Assembly (NCBI RefSeq): GCF_021245985.1
Contig: NZ_JAJQXA010000020.1
Location: 20,529-84,528, forward strand
DNA length: 64,000 nucleotides
DNA from: Flavobacterium soyae
GTDB taxonomy: Bacteria > Bacteroidota > Bacteroidia > Flavobacteriales > Flavobacteriaceae
Direction of reading: 5' to 3'
A program made the translations under genes and the position numbers. Below, piece by piece: positions 43,462 to 52,465 of this stretch. A model generated the notes under the pieces. That model did no database searches and was not told the DNA's origin. It saw only the letters and a list, made by a program, of their open reading frames with translations. Each line of letters opens with the position of its first letter. Within the stretch, counting starts at the first letter, position 1.

Positions 43462-44349
43462 ATGTCTAATAAAGATACTTTAACGCTAAACGATATTGCG
43501 GATCAAACAGAAGTTTTGATGGAAAACACCGCAATTGATGCCGGAAAAAATGAAAAATGGAAATTGATTTTAAATTCAATTTCCATTAAACTAAAATCAA
43601 CAGCTTTGGCAGGAATCGGAATTGCTTTGTTTATTGGTTTTTGGAGTTTATTAAGTTATTATACTAAAGAGGCACTTCCTGGACCTTTGGCCACCTTTAC
43701 AGTTTTAAAAGAAATGTTAAGCGATCCGTTTTATGATTACGGACCCAATGATAAAGGAATAGGACTGCAGTTATTCAATTCAATAAAAACCGTTTTGCTG
43801 GGCTTTTTATTAGGTTCTTTAGTTGCAATCCCAATTGGGATTTTAATGGGAGCGAGTACGATTTGCAAACAAATTATGTACCCAATTGTACAGCTTTTAA
43901 AACCGGTTTCGCCTTTGGCATGGTTTCCTATTGGATTGGTCGTTTTTAAAGATACCGGTTTGGCAGCGATTTTTATCGTTTTCATTACATCCTTATGGTC
44001 CACTTTAATCAATACTTCTTTTGGAATTGCTTCAATTCCTCAGGATCATAAAAATGTAGCAAAAGCATTCGGTTTTTCTAAGATGCGTTACCTCACCAAA
44101 ATATTGATTCCGTATAGTTTGCCTCATATCATTACCGGACTGCGTTTGAGTATCAGCGTGGCGTGGCTTGTAATTGTTGCCGGAGAAATGCTTTCCGGCG
44201 GTGCCGGAATAGGATTTTTTGTGTGGGACAGCTGGAATGCCTTAAGTTTAGAAAAAGTAATTTCTGCTATAATCATTATTGGAATAGTTGGTTTATTATT
44301 TGATAAATTTTTCACTTTCATCGAAAATAAAGTGGCTTACAAAGCTTAA
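43462..44349 (+). CDS. nrtB: Nitrate ABC transporter permease (NrtB-like)
   Basis: 295 residues, six predicted spans after a polar N-terminal ~50 residues. The ABC-permease EAA loop is KNVAKAFGFSKMRYLTKILIP (about 193-213), and PLAWFPIGLVVFKD and LSGGAGIGFFVWDSWN are typical of nitrate/taurine permeases. Works with the binding protein upstream and the ATPase downstream. The following gap of 114 bases holds iterated CTGAAACTTGAAAC and AATCTAAAAT repeats. Confidence 0.94.
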   Translation: MSNKDTLTLNDIADQTEVLMENTAIDAGKNEKWKLILNSISIKLKSTALAGIGIALFIGFWSLLSYYTKEALPGPLATFTVLKEMLSDPFYDYGPNDKGIGLQLFNSIKTVLLGFLLGSLVAIPIGILMGASTICKQIMYPIVQLLKPVSPLAWFPIGLVVFKDTGLAAIFIVFITSLWSTLINTSFGIASIPQDHKNVAKAFGFSKMRYLTKILIPYSLPHIITGLRLSISVAWLVIVAGEMLSGGAGIGFFVWDSWNALSLEKVISAIIIIGIVGLLFDKFFTFIENKVAYKA

Positions 44350-44463
44350 TCAGAGGTGCAAAGGTTCAAAGTTGCAAAGGGACAAAGGTAGGCCGCCTGA
44401 AACTTGAAACCTGAAACTCTCAGAAATCTAAAATCAACAATCTAAAATCTAAAATCCAACATT

Positions 44464-45270
44464 ATGAGTTATTTAGAAATCAAAAATTTAGAGATATCAT
44501 TTCCAACTCCAAAAGGTAAATACATTGCCGTTCACGATATTAATTTATCTATTCAAAAAGGAGAAATCATTTCGATTATAGGACATTCGGGCTGTGGAAA
44601 ATCGACTATTATGAATGCTATTGGAGGCATGCTTACGCCAACTGGAGGTTCTGTTGAGCTGGCCAGTCAAAAAATAAAAGGACCGGGACCGGATCGCGGA
44701 ATCGTTTTTCAGAACTACTCGCTTTTACCTTGGTTAACAGTAGAGGAGAATATCTTTCAGGCTGTCGATTCGGTTATGAAATGTTCCAAAAAAGAAAAAC
44801 ATGAGATCGTGATTCAGAATCTTAAAAGGGTGAATTTATTCGAACATAAAGATAAACTGCCGGGACAGCTTTCGGGCGGAATGAAACAACGTGTTGCTAT
44901 TGCGAGGGCTTTTGCAATCAATCCGGGCGTATTGCTTTTGGATGAGCCTTTTGGAGCTTTAGATGCCTTAACAAAAGGATCGATGCAATTGGAAGTCTTG
45001 AAATTATGGAACCTGGACAATAGAGAAAAAACAATTGTAATGATTACGCATGATATTGAAGAAGCGTTGTTTTTATCTGATCGAATTGTAGTTTTGAATA
45101 ATGGTCCGGCATCAACCATAAGAGAAATTGTTGAAGTGCATCTGCCTAGACCAAGAAATAAAATCGAAATTGTAAAAATGCCTGAGTATATTGCTTTAAG
45201 AGATAAATTGCTGCATTTATTGACAGACAAATTTTCTATTGAAGATATGGGAATGAAGTATAAAAATTAA
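44464..45270 (+). CDS. nrtD: Nitrate ABC transporter ATP-binding protein (NrtD-like)
   Basis: 268 residues. Walker A GHSGCGKST, Q-loop QNYSLLPW, signature LSGGMKQR, Walker B VLLLDEPFGALD and the switch histidine ITHDIEEA are all present. No substrate-binding domain is fused, so NrtD rather than NrtC is the closer name. Energises uptake through the NrtB-like permease. A terminator hairpin follows at 45297-45318. Confidence 0.95.
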   Translation: MSYLEIKNLEISFPTPKGKYIAVHDINLSIQKGEIISIIGHSGCGKSTIMNAIGGMLTPTGGSVELASQKIKGPGPDRGIVFQNYSLLPWLTVEENIFQAVDSVMKCSKKEKHEIVIQNLKRVNLFEHKDKLPGQLSGGMKQRVAIARAFAINPGVLLLDEPFGALDALTKGSMQLEVLKLWNLDNREKTIVMITHDIEEALFLSDRIVVLNNGPASTIREIVEVHLPRPRNKIEIVKMPEYIALRDKLLHLLTDKFSIEDMGMKYKN

Positions 45271-45296
45271 TTAGAATTTAATTGAGATGTTCTGTT

Positions 45297-45324
45297 GAGA
45301 CGCACTGCTGTGCGTCTCTGTTAT
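45297..45324. terminator. Terminator between nitrate ABC genes and the toxin gene
   Basis: Perfect 9-bp stem GAGACGCAC (45297-45305) / GTGCGTCTC (45310-45318) with a TGCT loop, followed by TGTTATTTTG on the plus strand. The right side overlaps the end of the convergent toxin gene, whose transcript could end here too. Confidence 0.75.
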
Positions 45325-45638
45325 TTTGTTCGTTTAATCTTTACAGGATTTTGTCTGGTATCAAAAACGTCTGAAATTTTTATCAACTTTTTATCATCGT
45401 CAATACAATAAATGATCTTGTAATTGTTACAAGTTAGATATAAGTATCTATTTTCTCTGTCTAATAAAAGATCTTCAACTTGTGCTGAAAATGTATTATT
45501 TATAAGTTTTTTGGGTTCAGAAATGATTTCTTTAATGATTTTTTTAGCAACTTTAATTCCCGCTTTTTCAAGATAATAGTTATAGATTTTATCAATTTCA
45601 TTTTCTGCAAATTCAGACCATATAACTTTCAATTTCAT
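45321..45638 (-). CDS. RelE/ParE-family toxin
   Basis: 105 residues with the RelE/ParE fold pattern: LKVIWSEFAENEIDKIYNYY at the start, LTCNNYKIIYCIDDD in the sheet and a C-terminal DVFDTRQNP motif close to the usual RxNP ending. It overlaps the stop of the antitoxin gene by one base. Such toxins cut mRNA (RelE) or block gyrase (ParE); which applies cannot be read. Confidence 0.9.
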   Translation of the reverse strand: MKLKVIWSEFAENEIDKIYNYYLEKAGIKVAKKIIKEIISEPKKLINNTFSAQVEDLLLDRENRYLYLTCNNYKIIYCIDDDKKLIKISDVFDTRQNPVKIKRTK

Positions 45639-45877
45639 TACTTATATTTTTCTAGAAGTTGTGAAGTTGTTTTATATTTTCCTTTTTTAAAATCATCTTC
45701 TGATTGATCAATTCTGTTATTAAATTCTTCAATAGAAAATGGACTCAAAAAATCACTTTCATCTTCATTTTTTTTGTTTCTGCTTTTTAATAAATTTTCA
45801 AGCTGAGAAATTACTTCTTCACTTTGAATTTTTAGAAACTCCTGTACAAATTCTATTTTTCTAGTCTGTAAATCCAT
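45638..45877 (-). CDS. Antitoxin of the RelE/ParE pair
   Basis: 79 residues, acidic in the middle (NEDESDFLSPFSIEE) with a helical start (VQEFLKIQSEEVISQLENLL) and a C-terminal lysine-rich end that probably binds the toxin. Similar Bacteroidota antitoxins lack a classical DNA-binding domain. Identified mainly by its coupling to the toxin downstream. Confidence 0.82.
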   Translation of the reverse strand: MDLQTRKIEFVQEFLKIQSEEVISQLENLLKSRNKKNEDESDFLSPFSIEEFNNRIDQSEDDFKKGKYKTTSQLLEKYK

Positions 45878-45999
45878 CTCATTAGTATTTTTCCAAATTT
45901 ACGAATTATCTTGGATATGAATATTTTTTTGATTGTATTTTTAAAATACTGTTTAGTAGAATTATAGTTCGACTAGAAAAATAAGTCAAATTGAGTTTT

Positions 46000-46620
46000 T
46001 TATTTCTTTTTCCCAATAAATCGAATTACAGAACCTGTTCCGTTATGAAATAAACCTTCGTTGAGTTCGATTTCCTTTTCTTCTAATTCGATGATTTCAT
46101 AATCTGGGAAATCCGCTTTAATTTCTTCAATTGAAAATAGAGATTCAATGTCTTTTGGTCCGCCCACTTTTTCGTTTATGGCAAGATATTCTAAATGTTT
46201 TTTGCTGAAAGCTTCAAAAATAATAATACCATTTTTACGTAATAATTTATCAAGCTGTCTATGAATAGCCGATTTAATTTCTGCCGGAAAATGAGCGTAA
46301 ATTAAAGCAATCGTATCAAATTGTTCTTGTTGAAAATCCAGAGTTTCTAATTCGCCAACCTGATAATCAATTGAAACATTATTAGCATCAGCAAGTTTTA
46401 AAGCTTTGTTTTTTCCTTCTTCACTAATATCAAAAGCGGAAACTTTCCAGCCCGATTTTGCGGCAAAAACGGCATTTCTTCCTTCGCCTTCAGCAGGAAA
46501 AAGTATAGTACCGGGATTTAGCTTTTCCAGTTGATCTCTTAAGTAATTGTTGGGTTCTTCGCCGTAAGCAAATTCTTCACTGCTGTAGCGGTCGTCCCAT
46601 CGCTGAGTCCAGTTGTTCAT
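46000..46620 (-). CDS. SAM-dependent class I methyltransferase (TehB-like)
   Basis: 206 residues. N-terminal NWTQRWDDRYSSEEFAYGEEPN and the SAM-binding glycine loop LFPAEGEGRNAVFAA with DIS/ALKLAD region are typical of TehB- or thiopurine-type methyltransferases. EALIYAHF-like ALIYAHFPAEIK and LRKNGIIIFEAF follow in the usual order. The target is unknown. Three bases separate it from the EEP hydrolase upstream. Confidence 0.88.
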   Translation of the reverse strand: MNNWTQRWDDRYSSEEFAYGEEPNNYLRDQLEKLNPGTILFPAEGEGRNAVFAAKSGWKVSAFDISEEGKNKALKLADANNVSIDYQVGELETLDFQQEQFDTIALIYAHFPAEIKSAIHRQLDKLLRKNGIIIFEAFSKKHLEYLAINEKVGGPKDIESLFSIEEIKADFPDYEIIELEEKEIELNEGLFHNGTGSVIRFIGKKK

Positions 46621-46623
46621 GGT

Positions 46624-47337
46624 TTATATATTGAATTTAATTATTAAGGGTTTGTGGTCACTGAGCGTAGTCCAGTCTTGATATGTTCCTATTTGAACAC
46701 TTTCAAGAGTTTCAATAAAATCATTTGAAGCAAAACAGTAATCCAGATGATACGGTTTGTTCTCATGTCTATAAAGGTATAAAGTTGGATGTTCTTCTTT
46801 GCCCTGAATTTGATTAAAATATTTATGATAAGTACTAAAAATATTTTTGTCTCCCAGTTTGTTTACAACCGTTGTATGATTTCCTTCTCGTCGTGGTTTG
46901 TCCCAAATAGTATTGCTGTTGAAATCTCCAATTAAAATGGTTTTGGTTTCTTTAATAAGATCTTCATAATAGTTAATCGCTTTCCAAACCTGGGTAATAT
47001 ATTGTCCGTCTTTATCTTCAGGATTGTTTGCCCAGATTGCAAATAAAGTAAAATCGATTTTTCCTTGAGTAACGGCTATTGGAAGAATATTTTTAAAATT
47101 TGGATTATGGCAATCCAATAATTGAAATCGATAATCGCTATAAGAGAAAACACCAAGTCCTTTATGCGGATTTGTACCGTACCAAAGAATGTCGTTTGGC
47201 AGCTTTGAATTAGCAGGAAATTTTAATTTTTCAGGACTTTCACACTCCGAAATTACGGCAATATCAGGATTATGGGCTAGGATGAATTCTGCTTTTTTTC
47301 TGAATGCCATGTTGCAATTCCAGGCTATGATTTTCAT
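46624..47337 (-). CDS. Endonuclease/exonuclease/phosphatase-family hydrolase
   Basis: 237 residues with EEP landmarks: AWNCNMAFRKKAEFI at the start, the metal-binding SECES, the catalytic GDFNSNTIWD and the C-terminal SDHKPLIIKF. The family covers DNA-repair nucleases and phosphodiesterases; none can be chosen here. No signal peptide. Possibly cotranscribed with the methyltransferase. Confidence 0.9.
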   Translation of the reverse strand: MKIIAWNCNMAFRKKAEFILAHNPDIAVISECESPEKLKFPANSKLPNDILWYGTNPHKGLGVFSYSDYRFQLLDCHNPNFKNILPIAVTQGKIDFTLFAIWANNPEDKDGQYITQVWKAINYYEDLIKETKTILIGDFNSNTIWDKPRREGNHTTVVNKLGDKNIFSTYHKYFNQIQGKEEHPTLYLYRHENKPYHLDYCFASNDFIETLESVQIGTYQDWTTLSDHKPLIIKFNI

Positions 47338-47366
47338 TTATTGGAAAATTTAAAAATAGAAAAAGA

Positions 47367-48071
47367 CTAAGCAACCCAGGTTTCTTCAACTTCATCAATA
47401 ATCCATTTATTATTGACTTTTTTAATATAAATTCTAAATCCTTGTCCGCAACGGTCACCACAAGCAAAGCCATCATCTAAAATTCCAAATTTTTTATCCT
47501 TGTCAAATTGTATTCTGGAAAAGAAAACTGCTCCGGAAAAAACAAAATCGTATTTGGCTAACCAAATCAGACCTCTTTCTTTTGGAAATTGAGAAATATT
47601 TCTGAGTTCAAATTTATTGTTGAGTTTTATGTTTTTAAAATCAAAAACGTATTCACTTTCTTTTTTTTCTTTTGATATATAAATTTTAGCGTTTTTAAAG
47701 TGTTTTTGGAAATCTTCTCTTAGATCTTGACTGTTATCTTTTAGTAATGGATCAAAAGCAACAATAATTTTCGAAGTATCTTTTTTAATTTTTTCTGTAT
47801 TGATTTTCCATTCTAGTAATTTTCGCTTTTGTTCTTCCGTAGCTTTTGTACTATCAACTCCAATATAATGACCTGTTTTATCATATATTGATTCTCCATA
47901 TTTGGGTGGGAAATTTGTAAAGAGTCTTATATCTATGCATGTTGAATCGATTAAACTTGGAAAAATTTCAGTCATTACATTTTTCTCAAATTCTAAATCT
48001 GTGATTTTCTTTTCACAACTAGAAAAAAGGATAATTACTATTAGCAATGCTAAGTTTAAAAGTTTCTTCAT
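47367..48071 (-). CDS. Lipoprotein of unknown function
   Basis: 234 residues. The lipobox FSSC puts the lipidated cysteine at C19 (MKKLLNLALLIVIILFSSC). The mature part is hydrophilic and ends in a region with two cysteines (DDGFACGDRCGQGFR). No family recognised. It precedes the EEP gene by 29 bases. Confidence 0.8.
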   Translation of the reverse strand: MKKLLNLALLIVIILFSSCEKKITDLEFEKNVMTEIFPSLIDSTCIDIRLFTNFPPKYGESIYDKTGHYIGVDSTKATEEQKRKLLEWKINTEKIKKDTSKIIVAFDPLLKDNSQDLREDFQKHFKNAKIYISKEKKESEYVFDFKNIKLNNKFELRNISQFPKERGLIWLAKYDFVFSGAVFFSRIQFDKDKKFGILDDGFACGDRCGQGFRIYIKKVNNKWIIDEVEETWVA

Positions 48072-48120
48072 ATATCAAATATAGCAATTTAAAAAGCAAA
48101 AAAAAGTTTAAGGAAAACCA

Positions 48121-48155
48121 AAAAAAATACCCTTTTCCAAAACTGAAAAAGGGTA
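48121..48155 (-). terminator. Terminator after the 121-residue exported protein
   Basis: TACCCTTTT (48128-48136) pairs with AAAAGGGTA (48147-48155). On the minus strand the stem is followed by a long T-run (A-run at 48120-48127). The same stem type recurs at 48660-48687. Confidence 0.8.
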
Positions 48156-48210
48156 AATTAAAAATGTATATTTTAGAAAATTAGATTAAATAGCTTTGTA
48201 TTTTTTAATC

Positions 48211-48576
48211 TTAACCAACAAATTTTGTTTCGCCACTATTAATGTCAATTTCTACAAAATTATGTTTTCCGATAACGATAAGCAGTTTGTCTGCATTATA
48301 TCCTACATATCTTATTTCAGGTTCTCCTTTTTTTGGTTTTCCGCAAACAGAAATTACATTGGTCTGCCATTTCAATTTGCTTCTTTTGTAGGCAGATATT
48401 GTTTGCAGGTCATTTTCAACATAATAAATAATGTTGTCTTTTTTAATTCCTCTTTTTGGTGTTTTTGCAAAGTTTATTTCTGAGTTTTTTGAAATTAAGG
48501 CATCATTATATTTTTGAGCGATGCCTGTTTGAGCTGCAATAAAAGTTAACATTGATAATTTTAGAAATTGTTTCAT
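48211..48576 (-). CDS. Small exported protein of unknown function
   Basis: 121 residues with a Sec signal peptide (MKQFLKLSMLTFIAAQTGIA). The rest is basic and beta-rich, with KWQTNVISVCGKPKKGEPEIRY and LLIVIGKHNFVEIDINSG. No family recognised. It is flanked by its own terminator and is probably a single-gene unit. Confidence 0.75.
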   Translation of the reverse strand: MKQFLKLSMLTFIAAQTGIAQKYNDALISKNSEINFAKTPKRGIKKDNIIYYVENDLQTISAYKRSKLKWQTNVISVCGKPKKGEPEIRYVGYNADKLLIVIGKHNFVEIDINSGETKFVG

Positions 48577-48651
48577 TGGGGATAGAATTTGGGGTTCGTA
48601 ATCGATTCAAATATAAATAATTAAACGAGATATACTAAGTTTTTTGTAAAT

Positions 48652-48687
48652 AAAAAAAATACCCTTTTCCGAAATAGGAAAAGGGTA
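48652..48687 (-). terminator. Terminator of the narK-porin operon
   Basis: Perfect 11-bp stem TACCCTTTTCC (48660-48670) / GGAAAAGGGTA (48677-48687). On the minus strand it is followed by a T-run (A-run at 48652-48659), 29 bases after the porin stop codon. Confidence 0.85.
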
Positions 48688-48715
48688 AAATATATAAGTT
48701 GATTTTGAAGAAAAA

Positions 48716-49984
48716 TTATTTTTTCCAGCTAAAAATTCTTGGATTTACAGAAATCATTAACCAAGCCCAATTGTTGGTATGGCTGGCATCTCCGCCTTTA
48801 ACAAATTCCAAAGTTTTAGAACCAAACATTTGAGAGTAACCTCCTGAAACTGTAATGTCTTTTTTGAAGTTATATCCAAAAGTTGCGTCAATCTCAGTTC
48901 CTAAATATGATTCAAGTTTTTCATTTGCAGGTGTAACAACATCAGCAGCTGATAGGAATACGTGCGGAATCAAAGCAAACTGCCATTTGTTTACATTGTA
49001 ATTTAATTTGATAAATGCATCTTGTAAACCTACACTGTTTAAGTAATTTCCAACATAAAAATAATCCATATAACCGTTAAAACCGTGGTTGGTACCAAAA
49101 ATTGGGTTGAACGATTTAATAACAGTACTTGCGTCATTTGTATCTTTTCCTGAAAGGAATTCATATCCTAAACCAGCTTTAAAAGATTCTGTTATTTGGT
49201 ATCCAAAATTGGCCGCTGCATTCCACGCGCTCACTTGCAAATCTGTGCTTTTCCCAGTTTGTCCGTATGCCCAAAAATTAGTATCAATTTTACCTTTTTT
49301 ATAAGTTAGATAAGGTCCAAAAGTTTGTTTGTAATCTACCAATAGTTTGGTAGAAGGGGCAGGATCAGGAGCATATTCGTAACCAGTATTTAGTAATAAG
49401 AAACTCAAACCAAAAGCTTCGTTAAATTGATTGTGATACCACACATATTGTAGAGTTTTATAACTGGCAACAGTATAAGGTGTCTGAACCACATTTTCGG
49501 CAGTTGAGTTATAAGCTCCCCCGAAATCTAATTTTTGTTTTTCGGTTTGATACGAAATTGTAAGTGCATCATGGCTTTGTGCCTGTTGTCCCCAATCTTG
49601 TTCTCCTAAAATACGCTGATTATCATAAGAAAGTACCTGGCGTCCCATTCTGGCACTCCATTTTTCAGTAAAATTATATTGCGCCCAGGCTTCAAAAACA
49701 GCTACTCCATTTTTATCTGCGGTAGCTGCAGGAACAACATCTCCCCAGGTTCTGGTGTTTTGCAGAGTTAATTTTACAGTTAAATCTTCTTGTTTATAAT
49801 TGAAATTTAAACGAGAACGCTGCGAGATTTGTGACGTCCCCTTCTGGCCTTCCGGCAGAAGTTGTTTATATCCGTTTCGGTATTCAAAACGAGGTCTTAT
49901 TTGTAAATTTACGTCTAATTCTTGTGCTTGCAGAGCCGCGCCAGTACCAAAAAGTAACAGAGCAATTAATTTTATTTTTTTCAT
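48716..49984 (-). CDS. Alginate-export-family outer membrane porin, second copy
   Basis: 422 residues, signal peptide to about residue 20 (ALQAQ), then barrel strands with LQIRPRFEYRNGYKQLLPEG, ARMGRQVLSYDNQRILGEQDW and FLSGKDTNDAST. Clearly paralogous to the product of 40740-42179, but shorter. It lies 77 bases downstream of narK on the same strand, so the pair may provide outer- and inner-membrane steps of nitrate or nitrite passage. Confidence 0.9.
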   Translation of the reverse strand: MKKIKLIALLLFGTGAALQAQELDVNLQIRPRFEYRNGYKQLLPEGQKGTSQISQRSRLNFNYKQEDLTVKLTLQNTRTWGDVVPAATADKNGVAVFEAWAQYNFTEKWSARMGRQVLSYDNQRILGEQDWGQQAQSHDALTISYQTEKQKLDFGGAYNSTAENVVQTPYTVASYKTLQYVWYHNQFNEAFGLSFLLLNTGYEYAPDPAPSTKLLVDYKQTFGPYLTYKKGKIDTNFWAYGQTGKSTDLQVSAWNAAANFGYQITESFKAGLGYEFLSGKDTNDASTVIKSFNPIFGTNHGFNGYMDYFYVGNYLNSVGLQDAFIKLNYNVNKWQFALIPHVFLSAADVVTPANEKLESYLGTEIDATFGYNFKKDITVSGGYSQMFGSKTLEFVKGGDASHTNNWAWLMISVNPRIFSWKK

Positions 49985-50061
49985 AAAACTGGTATCTTTA
50001 TTTTGATACCGTAAAATTATAAGAAAATTAAGCCTTTATGAATGATAAAAGTCATTATTTT

Positions 50062-51567
50062 TCAATTTAATTGGTTTACAGGTACAAGCTGTTGCTTTTC
50101 AATTGTTTTTACTGGTACAGGTTGTTTTTTGCTGGCGCTTTTGGTAATTGCATAGTGCATCCAGACCAAACATCCGATTGAAAAAAGCAGAATAAAAATC
50201 CATGAACTTGACCAGATTCCGGTTGCAGTTAATAAATACCCAAAGATAATAGGCCCAAAGAAACCGCCCAAGCCTCCAATCATTCCAACCATTCCGCCAA
50301 CAACACCAACTTCATTTGGGAAATATTCCGGGATATGTTTGTAGACTGCAGCTTTTCCAATTCCCCATGAAATTCCAATTAGGATTACCAAAACAAGGAA
50401 TACCCACATATTGGCATCAAACTTAATAACTGTAATTCCTTTAGCCAGAAGTTCTTTTTTCTTTACACTTTGGTTTTCTGCAACTACAACTTGCTGCCAT
50501 GACGTAGAAGTTGGAAAAATAGCATTTTCAGTATTATTTTCTTTTTTTTGTGCGACCGCAAAATCTGTTTCACCAATCTTAATATTGTCGTTGGTAACAG
50601 CTGTAATAGTTCCTTTTTTGGTTGCCAAAACTCCTGGTCCAGCAGTTGTAATTTCCATTTTCGGGACAGCTAATAAAGCACTTAAAATTACCGATGAGCC
50701 TAATACCCAATACATCACTTTTCGTGCACCAAATTTATCCGATAAATAACCTCCAAAGGCTCTAATTACACCAGAAGGAAGACTGAACATAGTAGCAAAC
50801 AAACCGCCCATAACTAAACTGGTTTGATAAACGTTCATGAAATTTGGCAATAACCATTGTGAATAGGCTACAAAACAGCCAAAAACTAAAAAGTAATAGG
50901 CTCCAAAACGCCAAACTCGTGTCGATTTTAACGGAACCAGCATTTGAGAAATAGTTTTAGTATTGCTTTGTGCTTTTTTATTTTCAGTGAAAATCAAAAA
51001 AGCGATTCCAATTACGACTAAAGAAACTGCATAAATAACAGGAAGTATTTTCCAGCCGTTTTGCGGATCATTAATTGAAAAATGATTTAATAGTGAAGGA
51101 GCTAAAAATGTTGTAATAGCTGCGCCGGCATTTCCCATTCCGAAAATTCCCAGAGCGCGTCCCTGCCATTCTTTTGGATACCAAATAGATGTATAACCAA
51201 TTCCGACTGCAAAACTAGTTCCTACCATTCCGAAGAAAAAGCTTAGTAAGGCAAACATAAAAAAGCTGTCGGCATAGGGAAGGAGAAACAACGGAATCGA
51301 ACTGAGAAGCAGTAAAAGTGAAAAAACGTATTTTCCTCCAAATTTATCTGTCAGGATTCCTATAGGAAGACGCATAATAGATCCTGTTAGAATTGGAATA
51401 CCAAGAAGCCATCCTACCTGAACAACGCTCCAGTGAAAAATTCCGTTATCAACCAGAAAGGTTACTAAAACCCCGTTTAAAGTCCAGCAGGCAAAACACA
51501 CAGTAAATGCCAGTGTGTTTAAGAATAATATCTTGTGTGATTGCGATAATGAGCTTGTATTTTTCAT
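50062..51567 (-). CDS. narK: NarK-type nitrate/nitrite MFS transporter, third paralogue
   Basis: 501 residues, very similar to the two copies at 15416 and 17447: twelve spans, signature GMVGMIGGLGGFFGP, and the extra loop between spans 9 and 10 (GPGVLATKKGTITAVTNDN and onward). A longer cytoplasmic tail ends in PVKTIEKQQLVPVNQLN. Paired with a porin downstream and placed with the assimilatory genes (two-component system, NirBD), so nitrate import or nitrite export for assimilation is likely. Control motifs lie at 51592-51662. Confidence 0.95.
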   Translation of the reverse strand: MKNTSSLSQSHKILFLNTLAFTVCFACWTLNGVLVTFLVDNGIFHWSVVQVGWLLGIPILTGSIMRLPIGILTDKFGGKYVFSLLLLLSSIPLFLLPYADSFFMFALLSFFFGMVGTSFAVGIGYTSIWYPKEWQGRALGIFGMGNAGAAITTFLAPSLLNHFSINDPQNGWKILPVIYAVSLVVIGIAFLIFTENKKAQSNTKTISQMLVPLKSTRVWRFGAYYFLVFGCFVAYSQWLLPNFMNVYQTSLVMGGLFATMFSLPSGVIRAFGGYLSDKFGARKVMYWVLGSSVILSALLAVPKMEITTAGPGVLATKKGTITAVTNDNIKIGETDFAVAQKKENNTENAIFPTSTSWQQVVVAENQSVKKKELLAKGITVIKFDANMWVFLVLVILIGISWGIGKAAVYKHIPEYFPNEVGVVGGMVGMIGGLGGFFGPIIFGYLLTATGIWSSSWIFILLFSIGCLVWMHYAITKSASKKQPVPVKTIEKQQLVPVNQLN

Positions 51568-51591
51568 AGCACTTATATTTTTTTTGTAAAA

Positions 51592-51662
51592 ATAAGTACT
51601 ATAACTTAGTAAAAAGATGCGAAAACGCAGTTTTTGAAAAATAATTACGTATTTATACGTAT
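51592..51662 (-). promoter_or_regulatory. Control motifs upstream of the third narK
   Basis: ATAAGTA at 51592-51598 reads TACTTAT on the minus strand and runs into TATTTTTA, a near -7 element. Further upstream a perfect 7-2-7 palindrome TACGTAT-TT-ATACGTA spans 51646-51661, and ATGCGAAAACGCAG lies at 51617-51630. The 7-2-7 spacing is that of NarL-type operators. Confidence 0.55.
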
Positions 51663-51665
51663 TTT

Positions 51666-52325
51666 TTAAATTAAAGAATATTCTGCTGCTTTGTTAGAAA
51701 GTTCCATTAGGTTTTTTACTTTCAGTTTTTTCATCAGGTTGAAACGATGTACTTCGGCAGTTCGTTTACTAATATCAAGTGCTTCGGCAATTTCTTTGTT
51801 TCCTTTTCCGGATAATAAGAGTGTCAGGATTTCTTTCTCTCTTTTTGTAATCATCATTTCGTCGCCTAAGCTTTGTTTAGGTTCTAATGAATTAGAAGGG
51901 TTTGTCAATTGACCAATTAAGATAGAAGAAATATCTCCACTAAAATATTTTCCGCCCGCAGCAACGGTATGAAGTGCTTTTAAGAATTCTTCCTTGCTGG
52001 AACCTTTTAATAAGTAACCATCGGCGCCGGCTTTTATGGATTTCAATACGTATTCTTCGGATTCGTGCATCGAAAGCATGATGATTTTTATGCTATTATT
52101 TTCGCTTCTAAGTTTTTCTACTAGTTCGATGCCGGTTAGATTTGGCATACGAATATCAGCAATAAGTAAATCGGGTTTGCTTTCTGCCACTACGTCAAGA
52201 GCATCAGCACCATCAATTGCTTCACCTACAACCTCAATGTTTGCTTCGTTTTCTAATAGGGATTTGATTCCGTCTCTAACAAAAACATGGTCATCTGCCA
52301 GCACTACACGAATGATATTACTCAT
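51666..52325 (-). CDS. NarL/LuxR-family response regulator
   Basis: 219 residues. Receiver domain with phospho-acceptor D57 in LLIADIRMPN and the DDH acid pocket; a C-terminal LuxR helix-turn-helix (about 155-215) with LTLLLSGKGNKEIAEALDIS and VHRFNLMKKL. Together with the histidine kinase upstream it resembles NarXL/NarQP nitrate two-component systems. It has its own control region at 52352-52392, separated from the kinase by 536 repeat-rich bases. It likely regulates nitrate genes in this window. Confidence 0.94.
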   Translation of the reverse strand: MSNIIRVVLADDHVFVRDGIKSLLENEANIEVVGEAIDGADALDVVAESKPDLLIADIRMPNLTGIELVEKLRSENNSIKIIMLSMHESEEYVLKSIKAGADGYLLKGSSKEEFLKALHTVAAGGKYFSGDISSILIGQLTNPSNSLEPKQSLGDEMMITKREKEILTLLLSGKGNKEIAEALDISKRTAEVHRFNLMKKLKVKNLMELSNKAAEYSLI

Positions 52326-52351
52326 AGTTTACTTAATTTTATTCTGGATTT

Positions 52352-52392
52352 TTACGTATATTCATCTATAAAGAAGACGCTAATATACGTAA
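52352..52392 (-). promoter_or_regulatory. Inverted TACGTA repeat upstream of the response regulator
   Basis: TTACGTATATT (52352-52362) and AATATACGTAA (52382-52392) are perfect 11-bp arms 19 bases apart, 27 bases before the start codon. The arms match the TACGTAT motifs near narK and nirB, so autoregulation is possible. Confidence 0.55.
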
Positions 52393-52465
52393 TTTTTTAG
52401 ATTTTAAATTGTAACATTAAAAATTCTAATGTTAGGAATTCTAAATTACAAAATTGTACTTAGTA

